A stretch of DNA of 64,000 nucleotides, taken from the NCBI RefSeq assembly GCF_002865645.1, contig NW_020194555.1, positions 124,001-188,000 of the forward strand, in the 5' to 3' direction. The DNA comes from Hyaloscypha bicolor E. Taxonomy: Eukaryota; Ascomycota; Leotiomycetes; Helotiales; Hyaloscyphaceae. The stretch's first letter is position 1. Every line of letters begins with the position of its first letter. The translations under genes and the position numbers were made by a program. Positions 1-10,270 of the stretch are shown one piece after another. The notes beneath the pieces are model-generated. The model made no database searches, was not told the DNA's origin, and saw nothing but the letters and a program-made list of their open reading frames with translations.

Positions 1-270
1 TAAGAATAAAAGCACACGCGTAATTGTCTGCCTAAAGGATTGTAAATCAAACAAGGAGACGTGCATGTGACAGAAGAACAACGGATTTGAAGCCGTACTG
101 ATTAATCTGGACATTGAGTCTTTGCACTTGTCAGCACCATCTAAATGGAATGCCTCCCCCACCTCTCCTTAGCAAAAAATACCTATAGTGCTCTATAATT
201 TTAGAACCCTTGGTCACGGGACTCTCTATAGGCAAGTTCGTACTGCCAGTATACCTGGTCTGTCAAGCTC

Positions 271-1620
271 TCAGACTTGATGCCTAGATCTCCCCGAGCA
301 TATCATGAAACCTTCCCGAGCGGATGTCGTTTGAGCATAATAAGGCATAGCTTGCTCTAAAATATCTATATAGAGCTGCGTTATCGTTCCGGTACAATCC
401 GCCAAAATAGGGCCTGCTTCGTCATTCCATGCTGACGCTAAGCCCAAAGCTCGAAAGACTTTGTCCCTCAAGTTCTCCCACTCTTGCTCTGGCCACATGC
501 AAATAAGCGTGCCAAGTGAATACAATTGACGCGGACTCGATGTCCATGTTAGCCTGCTGGTGTAAGTCTGTGTTTTAACGATGTTTTCAGGCCTCCGCAC
601 AGCGAAGTCATCGACTTCACTTCACGATAATTAAATAACTGTAAAACGGATTTCCTCAAAACTCGATGGCATTGAGGAAAAGAAGATAGATTGAGTTTTA
701 AGAACTCATTTAAAAAAAATTACGATATAAGTTAAAATTGTTGAAATTCTCTTCTGGGCCCTTTTGCCATGAGTCTGCTCCCGTTAGTCTGTCCTTTTTA
801 GGCTCGTTTTATCGCTTAATTTTGGCCCCTTCTTCAAAAGTTGCAGTATTAATATTAAGTAGGGGGGAGTAGGGGGTGGTTGTGTTCCATAGTCTTTAGC
901 TGCTCCAAGCAAGTCCTACTCCCCCAGAGTATAACCTTTGTGAGGGCTCTCACGCGCAGAGAAAGCTCAGCGCTTTTTAATATTAAGTAGTACGCAAGAA
1001 CAACTTAACAAAACCTTATAAAACGTAATTTTCTGCGAAAAATATGCTTGATGTCTTTATGCTTTGAATTTAGAAACAAAATCCCTGGAATTAAGAAGGT
1101 TTAAAGTTCCTTTGCGGGGCTTCAGGCCTGAAATGGACAGACTTACGGGCGCGGGCTCGTTAGCGAAATACGCGAAAAACACAGACTTATGCCAGTAGGC
1201 TCGTAACTACTCGAAAGCGACACTGACCCCAGTGATCGGGATAGTCTGGCCAAGCTAGTGCATCCAAAGCAGCTGCGAGCCGCAATATTCCCGGGTCCCA
1301 TTGTTTATCCTCTCGCGTATCGACAACAAGTGTAACTATAGTCTCTCGAACCGAAATCAATTAGCCGTTAACTAAGATCGACGCGGTTGGGTTGCGTGGC
1401 CCGCGCGCGACAACAAGGCAGTGAAGGGTGGGTTTCTGATCTCACCGAGTTCCAGAGATTGGAAGGAACACGATATAGGCAAATCGTCGCCAGCTTGTAT
1501 TTTAATGGTTAGGATGGGCATTCTCCCACTATTGAGGGGCCGGTATAGCGTAGTGTCTGCAACTGCTATCTTAACCAACCACTTTCCTTCGTGGATTCTG
1601 TCTAGCCTGGCTAGCTGTGT
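271..1620 (-). pseudogene. Decayed HET-domain (heterokaryon incompatibility) gene
   Basis: Two separate minus-strand pieces look like the two ends of one HET-domain gene. The N-terminal piece (about 1620-1390) reads as YRPLNSGRMPILTIKIQAGD followed by PPFTALLSRAGHATQP. This resembles the usual HET start (Y.PL...IRLL.I.PG, then PPFEALSYVWGD), but the frame slips right after TAL. Just downstream a remnant ILVNG is followed by a stop. The C-terminal piece (600-271) contains LRDKVFRALGLASAWND and a later TITQLYIDI, like the RDKVFALLGLA...DYSKSVEEVY block of HET proteins. Their spacing of about 1 kb fits a normal HET protein. The middle (600-1080) is AT-rich and carries stops in every frame. HET proteins trigger cell death when genetically different hyphae fuse; this copy cannot encode one. 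Confidence 0.6.
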
Positions 1621-1640
1621 AAATACGACGTGGAGATGGA

Positions 1641-3285
1641 GTTATCTGAAGTTTGGAGAATCTATTGAGTTGGAAAGAGAATCGACTTATCTCAGGTGGG
1701 AGGCGCAGCCTTGTTGTAGTCACTGTAGGCTCATGCCAGTCTCAGTCGCTTGCGGGGGAAAAAAAAGAAAAAGGTTGATATGCCCCCCTTTCAGCGGCTC
1801 GCTTATTGTTCCAATTGCCCGCTATAATTTCAACCCCCTTCCCCCACCCTTAACATCTTGAGGAAAGAGAGCCCTGGCTCGTGCAGAGGAGAACTTTGCT
1901 ATCTCAACTTCAATTGGATAAAAGAGTATAAGGTAGCTAGTTCAAGGTATAGGAATTAAGGATGTTATTGACTCCAGCCCATGCCTTTTAGAACCCCTCG
2001 CTCTCTATACTCTTACCCTAATTCAATTTCTTTAAAAACCTATTATTTCCATATTTGAAAATTTAACCTCAGCACTCAGTTATATAATATTTTCGGTCTT
2101 CGAAAATGGCTTCATTCAAATCCAAGTAATCGTCTCAACTAATGAGTCCTCAAACTATTGGTTCGCAGTCTCAATCTCAGCAAATCCGACTCGATCAAAG
2201 GTAATTCGTTTTCAACTCGCGAAGGACCAATACAAAATTATGCTTGATCCCATTGGAAGTTTTCCGTCCTGTGTCACCAAGGTGGAGACAGTAAACAGAC
2301 TCGGCAGCCTCCGATTTATCCTTGCAACTGACGTCGGTCGCAAAAGCTGTTTCAATCAGACATTTGTATGGGACTTTAGGATATCACATTTTCCAGCTGG
2401 TAGGGAGTCTGGGGGAGCACGCGGTAAGGTCCGCGAGTTTCAGGCGTTGCGTTGATTCTGTCGTCCTCCGAAACGAGGTTAATTAAGGGCAAAGCAGATC
2501 TAACTTTGTCTCAGATCGCTGCTCACAGCCCTACGTAACGGCCACACCAGGGATACAGGGAAGCAAAACAAGATATTTGATTGGCTGTTAGAAGGAAGAA
2601 CTCGTTTCTCTTAAAGGCAAGCTCTCAGGAACTCGACGAATTAATACACTCCTTTACTAAGCTTACATCTACAGTAGTCTGTTCAGAGATAGATGTATTC
2701 ATCAATTTTTAATTTTTAATTCAATTGTTGAAGCAAAGTGTCAGCGTTTAGAGGCACGCGGGGCTGCGCCTCTTCCAAACCTTCTTCCTCACCCGAGAGC
2801 ACTCTTGGAGTAGAAGGATGAATTCCAATGCTTAGGTACACCTTCCAACCCTTCCCCTGCTTCTGCGGTAATCTTCCCCATAAATGGGGCCCTCTTATTG
2901 GTTATTTCACCCTTGTAAGGTCTCCTACATCGAGCTTTCCCAAAGCAGTTAGCACCCAGTTCCCTGACATTTGGAATCACCTAATACCACACTTCTCCTT
3001 GTTTCCAACTCAGCCACTCATCTCTGTAAAGGGCGTAAAAGTGCATCCAATTCGTCTGGCCACTTGAAGCGAGGGAGGCAAGGATCCGGTTCCCACAGGT
3101 TCGCAGAGAATGCTCTGCCGCCCATACGGATCATGGATCTTTAAATATCAGCTCGAGCCTCGAGAGTTGGAAACTAATCCAGTTTTTGGGCTTCTATAGG
3201 TACTGTGCAGTCTCTGAGTATCCCATTTTTAGCCTTTCAACTCATCTCTCCAGTCTCTTAAAAAGTTCGAAAAACCACCTCGAAG
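1641..3285. other. Intergenic stretch, no supported gene
   Basis: Balanced to slightly AT-rich sequence upstream of the carboxylesterase. Short open frames exist on both strands (for example 2240-2455 and 2828-3067), but none shows a recognisable motif, a plausible start context or continuing splice signals. The last few hundred bases presumably hold the carboxylesterase promoter; no clear TATA box or regulator site was identified. Confidence 0.4.
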
Positions 3286-5203
3286 ATGCATTCGTTTTTG
3301 TGTTCTCTTTCAATTGCTACTTCTGCTTTGGCACTCGTCAGTGCATCACCTACCGTCACTATTCCAGCGGGAACACTTCAAGGCGCAACGTGTTCCAACG
3401 GGGCAAGTGCGTTCCTCTCAGTTCCGTTTGCCGTTCCACCCGTTGGAAACCTCCGATGGACATCACCACAGGCATACAACCAAACCTTCCCAGAAAATGG
3501 CTACAATGCTACTACGAGAGGTCCCATATGCATTCAGTTTGGAAAAGACTTTTCCGACCCCGGAACAGAGTCTGAAGACTGGTACTTACTCTTCTCTCCC
3601 ATGTCTTGAACAAAGCTCACGAATAATGCAAGTCTTTACGTCAATGTTTGGGCTCCTGCAAGTGCAACTAGTTCTTCAAACCTTCCTGTCAAGGTATGGG
3701 TATACGGTGGTGGTCAACAAGGTGGCGGAATCCAGAATCCCTTATATGATGGCTGCAACCTCGCAGCACACGACACTCTGCTAGTCTCCATCAACTACCG
3801 ACTTGGGCCGTTAGGGTATCTCACTCTGGATGCTGCTGGAATAGGCGGGAACTTTGGCACTCAAGATCTCATTCTCGGATTGGAATGGGTCCAATCACAT
3901 ATTTCTGCATTCGGAGGAGACCCAGTAAGTTTCTCGCGGCCCTTGACTTTAAAGTTGATACTGACTATACCCCAATAGAAAAAGGTTCTCTTATTCGGAG
4001 AATCAGCGGGAGCTACAAATGTCTTCATCCTTAGCACGCTGCCGAAAGCAACTTCCCTCTTCAACGCAGCTATTTGGGAATCAGGAGCTGGGCCACAACT
4101 TGCTACTCCGGTCGTTGCTAACACCCTCGGAACAACATATGCAACCAAACTCAATTGCAGCAATGCAGATGTAAGTAATTGCATGTTCCCCCTTCCTGCG
4201 AATGCTGCTAAGACTGACAACCTCCCAGGTTGCGGCCTGCCTCAGATCGGTCTCAACAACGACGTTACAAGACACTGCACCAGAAGGAGGCCTCGTAATC
4301 ATCTACAGCAATCTCAACCCCTTAGACTTCCAACCGTACGTCGACAGCGTCACAATTCCCGCCCAACCCTGGGGCGTTGGCCCAAAAGTCCCCATGATCT
4401 TTGGCTCTAACGCCGACGAGGGCGGTCTCTTCGCTCTGGGCACTTACATGTCCCCCATCATCTCCCCAGAAAACTACACCATCTTCCTGAACGAAAATTT
4501 CGGCACTGCAGCCTCTCTAGTCGCCCAACAATACCCCCTAACACTCCCCGCATTCAACAAATCCGGCTTCCCGGCATTCACAGCAATCAGCACAATCATC
4601 ACACAAGCGCAGTTCACCTGCCCCGCATACCAAGCAATGCTCAAAGCGCAAGCGAACAACATCTCAGTCTACACATACCTCAACTCTCATATCCCTTCTT
4701 GCCAATGGTGGCCATCCCTTCCCGCGCCAGCTATCCCTTTCGTAGGTGCGACGCATACTTCTGAGATCCCGTTCGTCTTTGGCAACGGTATTGGCCAGCC
4801 TTTGAGTTCGCCGAACGGGACTTGCAATTTCACCGCCCAGGAGAGCGTGCTGAGCGAGAGCTTGGTAGCAGCGTGGACTGCTATGGCTGAGACGGGGAAT
4901 CCAAGCGTGTCAGGGGGGTTGCAGTGGCCGCAGTGGGATAAGAGTTCGAGCATGGGGGTTACTATTGTGAATGGGACGACTGTTGGTACGGTCGATTACT
5001 CGTTCTGCGAGTTTTGGGATATGATTGATAGAGTTTATTTAAACTTCACTGATCTTAGTTCTGGTGCGAATGGAACGGGTGGAAATGGCAGTACTGGGAC
5101 TGGAAGTGGGACAGGAAACAAGTCTGGTGCTAAAGGCGTTGAAATTGGAGTCTGTGGTTTGACTTTGGTTGTTGGGATTGTGATTTCGGTTCTGGTGGGT
5201 TGA
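3286..5203 (+). CDS. Secreted type-B carboxylesterase/lipase, probably GPI-anchored
   Basis: Four exons, 3286-3581, 3633-3924, 3979-4170 and 4229-5203, join in frame to 584 residues; the introns are 51-58 bp and GT-AG. It is an alpha/beta-hydrolase of the carboxylesterase type-B family, hydrolysing esters outside the cell; the substrate is unknown. Visible landmarks: an N-terminal signal peptide ending near ALVSA, the EDCLYVNVW block rebuilt across intron 1, the oxyanion-hole region VWVYGGGQQGG, the nucleophile elbow GESAG (Ser about 205), the acidic residue in SNADEGG (Glu about 324) and the histidine in GATHTSEIPFVFG (His about 436). The triad is therefore complete. The C-terminus is a Gly/Ser/Thr/Asn-rich stretch followed by a hydrophobic tail (last 25 residues), which suggests GPI attachment to membrane or wall. 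The start ATG at 3286 precedes the signal peptide directly. Length and gene structure look intact. Confidence 0.92.
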
Positions 5204-5546
5204 CGGAGGGATGTGCATACGATTTTCGCTGCTTTGCATTAACTAAAGAGAAAAATAGAAGACGAAAGAGAAAAGGTTAGTAGGTAAGGTGTTTTAACTA
5301 TATAACACATGGCCTTTACACTTCTCCTTTTGTATACCTATAGTATAGTATATATAATAAACTGTGGCTTTCATAATAACAAAGTGAAAAGGCAAAGCTG
5401 CGAGACATTCTGGTAAATTTGCAGAAGTACTGGGAGGTGTGAGACCTATTAGGGCATAACGAACACGCTAGGCGTCCATGGAAACCGGCTCTATTCTAAC
5501 ATTGCCTTCCTTAAGACAACTAAGCCCAATTTACTGGCCTAACCCG
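5204..5546. other. Intergenic between carboxylesterase and SDR relic
   Basis: AT-rich 3' flank shared by the convergent carboxylesterase and the broken dehydrogenase. It probably contains the carboxylesterase polyadenylation region (AT-rich runs near 5335-5365, including tataataaac). No other feature is visible. Confidence 0.35.
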
Positions 5547-6181
5547 TCAGACAACCATCCTAAACTTCAGATTATCCTCTATTATAATATCGTCTTTGTT
5601 TGCCTCGAGTTTTTCTACATCCCAACTGGCAATCACATACCGACCGGACAACCAATCTCGACGTTCTGACGTTAGCCAGACGCAAAACCCACCACAAATT
5701 CCGGGATCATCTGTTAAGGCTATTTGATTTTTACATTTAGTATTTATCTTAACCATTTTAGTAAATATAAAGAAAGTCTTACTTTGTTTCCAAATTTCTC
5801 CAGGATGGTTCTCACTCCCTGGAGTCGTTACGTCGCCTGGACCCAAAGCATAACAGCATACGCCAGCCTTCTCATGATAGTATACGCTAATACTTTCGCA
5901 CAGTGTGTTCAGTGCGTACTTCGAGAGGTTGAATGACATGGGTGTTAGGGCAGAAATTGCGACGCGGGGGATGTTATGCCAACGAATGCCTGCGGGCCGT
6001 CCTTCTTGGTGGCGAGGAGAGGTACGAAATACTTTGCCGTCCAAACGGTGCCTATAAGATTTATGTTGATCGTACGGAAAAAGTCGACGTAATCTTCGAA
6101 GGTGCTCGCCATGCATCGGTTGCTGCCATCTGACGTGGTCTGATATCGAACCTGCATTTACTGAGGCCATTAGCAGGCTAC
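5547..6181 (-). pseudogene. Truncated, frameshifted short-chain dehydrogenase (SDR)
   Basis: The minus strand carries the middle and C-terminal parts of a classical NAD(P)-dependent SDR. The pieces in order are VNAGSISDHVR (the NNAG region), FRTININLIGTVWTAKYFVP, AFVGITSPAS, then in another frame SFNLSKYALNTLCES (the YxxxK catalytic region, with F where Y is usual), GPGDVTTP, and the C-terminal WLSGRYVIASWDVEKL. A well-formed 63-bp intron (5720-5782, GT-AG) joins HPGEIWKQ to LTDDPGICGG. The frame must shift at least twice: between the NAG and FEDYVDFF parts, and near 5950. The N-terminal half, including the TGxxxGIG cofactor motif, is missing. The homology stops where the AT-rich block begins, so the gene was probably cut by insertion or decay from that side. 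Confidence 0.75.
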
Positions 6182-6221
6182 AGTCGGTCCGATCCAAAAG
6201 CGACAAAAAAATAAAAATCAC

Positions 6222-6898
6222 TACAATACTAATTGATATAAATCGTATTAATTAAAACTATACTATATAGTCTAGGAATTAATTCTATGTTCTCAAATTA
6301 TAATATCTTTATTATTAGAAGAAATGTAATACACGTAATTAAGCGAGCAAATATATTCGCATTTTATATAATTGTTTTTTTTACTTTAGTTATTATATAA
6401 CTATTTCTCTAAGTTAATTGCTCTTCTATAATTATATTAATATCTTAATAACTATAAATCCAATCAAGTACTCTTTTTAACTACTTCTAATAGTTATCTC
6501 TATAAGCCTTTAGAAATATAAGTAAATTAATTTAATTCTTAATTTAATTATAGTTTTTACTATAGCTAAAGAAGCTATAATTCAAATAACTATTAATAAA
6601 TAATATAGGAAACCCTCTAATAATTCAGATATTAAATAAAGTAATAAAATAAAGCTTAAAGATTTAATTTTCTTTTGAGTTTAATAAAAGCTTTTTATTA
6701 ATAGTAATAAAATAATTATTTTAAAGAAGCCTATATTTATATAGCGGGATTAAAGACTTATAAAATAAATTAATAAGTTTCTTATTATATTTTCTTATTT
6801 ATATATTATAATATAAGTATACTAATATTATTTCTAGTTTTTAGAGGCTTATATATCTATAAATTAATAAAAGAATTAGTAAAGCTATTAAGTACTTA

Positions 6899-6991
<93 letters not shown>

Positions 6992-7090
6992 GTATTACTA
7001 AATTAATTTATAGCTAGCAAATAAAACGGGTATATAAAATTAATTTTCTAGTTTTTTAATTTTCGTATTAGTCCTCTCACTTCTTTTAAA
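6222..7090. repeat. Left edge of AT-rich RIP-like block
   Basis: Composition changes sharply at about 6200 to nearly pure A/T with many TpA steps and stops in all frames. No protein homology is readable. It contains the AAT microsatellite at 6901-6990. Decay by C-to-T changes (RIP) is inferred from the TpA richness and from comparison of repeat copies elsewhere in the block. Confidence 0.6.
6901..6990. repeat. (AAT)n microsatellite
   Basis: About 30 uninterrupted AAT trinucleotide units. The perfection of the run, against strongly mutated surroundings, indicates recent expansion or ongoing slippage. Confidence 0.97.
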
Positions 7091-7553
7091 GCCTCTACTA
7101 TTACTTAAAATATTTATTTGCTCTTTTTAATTCTTATCTTTATATATAAGTATAGGGGTAAGAGAGAGAGGGGGGGATATAGGGAACAGGGAAGAGAGAG
7201 GGAGAAGGGAGTATATTAAGAAAGTAAATAAATAAAATTAAAAAGTAAAAAGTAAGAAGTAAAAAGTAAACTTTGAGACTTATAGGTTGTGAGGAAAAGG
7301 AAGCCCTATAACTATAGGCCACTTGTTACTAAATTACAGGGCTATAGTTACTAAATCATAGGCTATAAGTATTAAAAATTTAGTACTTAACCTTTTTATA
7401 AGGTATAATACTGGTTTTTAGTAAAGTTCCCTTGCCTTTCCTTTATTCTTCTTTCCCCCTATTAATATTTCCCTTCTCTTACCCCTATACTTATGTATAG
7501 AGAGAGAGAGAAAAGAATTAAAGAGAGCAAATATTATAAGTAATAGTAGTGGC
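7091..7553. mobile_element. Fold-back/MITE-like element with long inverted repeats
   Basis: The arms 7091-7165 and 7476-7553 are imperfect inverted repeats of about 75 bp. The innermost 20 bp (ataagtataggggtaagaga at 7146-7165) is repeated exactly as its reverse complement at 7476-7495. The outer parts (ctactattactta, ttgctct...tttaattctt) also match. The 310-bp centre has purine-rich runs and short inverted repeats around gccctataactatagg. There is no coding sequence. It looks like a non-autonomous DNA element; target duplications were not identified. Confidence 0.55.
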
Positions 7554-10012
7554 TTAGGGAGGGGTCGGGGGCGAGGGACCGACTATAGGTGCAGGCGAAT
7601 TTTAGTGGGGTGAATAGTAATCGTTAAATAATAAATACTCTAAATCTTCATATCTCGCTTGGACGATTGATCCTTGCAGCTTTTCGTAGGATCCTCGGTC
7701 GCTCTCGGGCCGATCTCATGTCACTTAGCGAGCGCCCAGACTTTCTTCCCAGAAGGATTCGATTTCAACTACTTGAAACCCGTCTATAACTAATTAGTAT
7801 AAGGTGTCTTAATCTTGTACTAATAGCTACCTCAGGAATAAATATCATATATATAAAGCCCTAATTTCTCTGCATTATTTGCTTTAATTCAATAAAGATC
7901 TTAAGAATTAAAGATTAGTATAAAGAAATATTTCCTTTTCAAACTAGAGTACAACTAATTTAAAAGTAATATATATAATAGTTTTATATAATAAAATAAG
8001 TAATTAGGCTCGCAAATTAGTAAATTTAAATAATAAGTATATATATAAGTAAAGACTTAATTTTCGACTTAAAGAAAGTTTTTTAATTATAAAATAATGC
8101 ATTTTTATATAACTTTAAAGCTTAGTTTTAAAATATTCTAATAATAAGTTATATACTTATTAATTAAAATCTTCTTATTAAAATCAAGAGTTTAAGGCCT
8201 TTAATAAAACTAAATATCTTAAAGCTAAAAGCTATAAAGCTATATATTTAATCTAATTAAAAGCCCCTTATATAACTAAATATTTTATATAATTAAAATA
8301 TACTTTATAAAGTTAAATAATTTAATTAATATAAATATAATATATTTTATAAAATTAAATTACTTTAATTAATAGAAAGAAAAACTTAAGAAATTAAAGA
8401 AATTAATATATTTAATTTAAAGTATTTGAGGCTTATATATATAAGCTATTTTATATAATATTATATTAATAATAAATAATAAATGTTTTTAAATAAATAT
8501 ACTTTAATAAATTATAATATAATTAAGCTTAAAAATTATAAAATTAATAAATTCTTTATTATTTATTATTAATATAATATTATATAAAATAGCTAATAAT
8601 ATTATATTTCATATTTAAGTTCTCGATTTTTAAAATTTCTTTATATTTTAAATATTAATTAAATATAAAAATTTAATATAATTATTATATTCATAATATA
8701 AATTAATTAATTAAATTCTAATTAAAAAAGAAAAATAATACTAGAAATAAAAGACTTAAAGAATTAAAAGTTATAATAAATAAACTTATAAAATAAATTA
8801 AATTATTAAAAGATTTTTAATTATACTTTTTAAAATATTTATTACTTTTCTAATTAACTAAATAATATATTATTTTTATTTAAAAGTATTATTATATATA
8901 ATATAAGTTATAATATATTATAAAAAATGAAATATTTCTTATTATTTTCTTTTAATAAAATTTATATAAAAACTTTTTATTACTTTAATGTTTTATAAAA
9001 CTTTATATTAATATTTAATTAAATTTAAGAACTTTATTTATTTTAAGAATTAGTAAATAATTAAAATAATATATATTAAAACTTTATTTTAGTTTTTTTG
9101 ATTATATAATTAAATAATTTAAATATATAAGCTTATTTAATTCTTATTATTAAATAATTAAAAGCTTATTTTGCTTTTTATTATTTTTATTAATTTAAAT
9201 ATAATTAAAATTTAATAAAGAAACTAAATAAAATACTAGAGTTTAAACTATAAATTTATTACTTATAAGTTTTATTTTTAGTTTTTATTTCTTATTTTTA
9301 TATTTATATATAATCTTTTTATTTTCTTTAATATTCTTTAAACTAATCTTTATAATAAATAAGTTTATTTTTAAATTCATTTATAAATTAAAGTATTTTT
9401 TTAAAAAAAATATAATATTTATAAAATTTATTTAAAGTATTAATATATAAAACTTTATATTAAATATATATATTAGTTTTTATTTTATTTTTGATAAGTT
9501 TAAAGAATTAATAAAAAGAGTATTTATAAGTTTCTAAATACTAATATAATTATAAATCTTGAGTTTTATTTAAACTTTTAAAGAATTCACTTTTTAGTTT
9601 CTTAATAATCTTATATTTTATAAATATATAAACTTAATTAAAAAGTAAAATAAGTAAACCCAAGCCCTTATTTATAGCTTAATAGCTCGATTTTTATTAA
9701 AATTAATAACTTATTTTAGTATTTTATTTAAGATAAATATTAAAATACTATTATTAATTATTAAAGATTTAATACTAAACTATATATTATAAGTAAGATT
9801 TCAAATAACTTCTTAATTTATTATAATTAAATATTTGCTTTTTGTTATAATTTAAAATAATATACTTTTTTTATAAGTTTTTAAGATTTAATAGTTTTAA
9901 AAGTCTTAAATATAAATTAAATAATTAGTCTTTTTTTATAGGATTAAAATACTTAAACTTCTTTATATTTTATTTCGGCTTTTTAATAACTTAAATTAAT
10001 TTTATTTTTACT
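7554..10012. repeat. AT-rich decayed DNA with a small GC-richer island
   Basis: From about 7555 to 7790 the sequence has normal composition (GC-containing words such as ggatcctcggtcgctctcgggccg) but no readable gene. From 7790 to 10012 it is almost only A and T, with no supported homology. The island may be unique DNA between mutated repeats. Confidence 0.4.
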
Positions 10013-10270
10013 AGTTCTTATAACGGCAGGAATAAAGTAATAGAACGATACTCAAAGATCTATGATTCCAATGTCTTACAGAATCTAAAGCTAAGGAGAG
10101 AAGGAGTGAGGTGTAGCAGTGGATAAGTAGGTATGGCCAAAACCACTGAAACGCCGAGCTTTGGAAGCGAGCTTGGTTTGAACCATAGCTTGGAACCTTA
10201 GCTGAAACCAACCCCTTTGGCTAAAACCACGTCCGTATTAATCATGTGACACCAGCCGTTACAGTTCTTA
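10013..10270. mobile_element. Small non-autonomous element with short TIRs
   Basis: A block of about 240 bp with normal composition sits abruptly in AT-only DNA. It starts taacggcagg (10021) and ends ccagccgtta, so the ends are inverted repeats of 10 bp with one mismatch. AGTTCTTA flanks it on the left (10013-10020) and, one base away from the end, on the right (10263-10270), consistent with an 8-bp hAT-type target duplication. It also contains the words gtagcagtggataag and ggtttgaacca, which loosely resemble pol III A and B boxes, so a tRNA-derived SINE is a competing reading. It seems to have inserted after the surrounding DNA was mutated. Confidence 0.5.

Noticed and set aside
1421..1861. 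146-codon plus-strand open frame
   Set aside because: It lies opposite the HET-domain remnant, which explains the open frame; its own translation has no motif.
2240..3067. Several short open frames upstream of the carboxylesterase
   Set aside because: No family resemblance, no splice continuation, overlapping on both strands.
10085..10190. Functional tRNA gene
   Set aside because: A- and B-box-like words occur, but no full cloverleaf with paired T-arm and acceptor stem could be drawn.
10011..10211. 66-codon minus-strand open frame in the AT block
   Set aside because: Covers the small transposon-like insertion; open only because that piece has normal composition.
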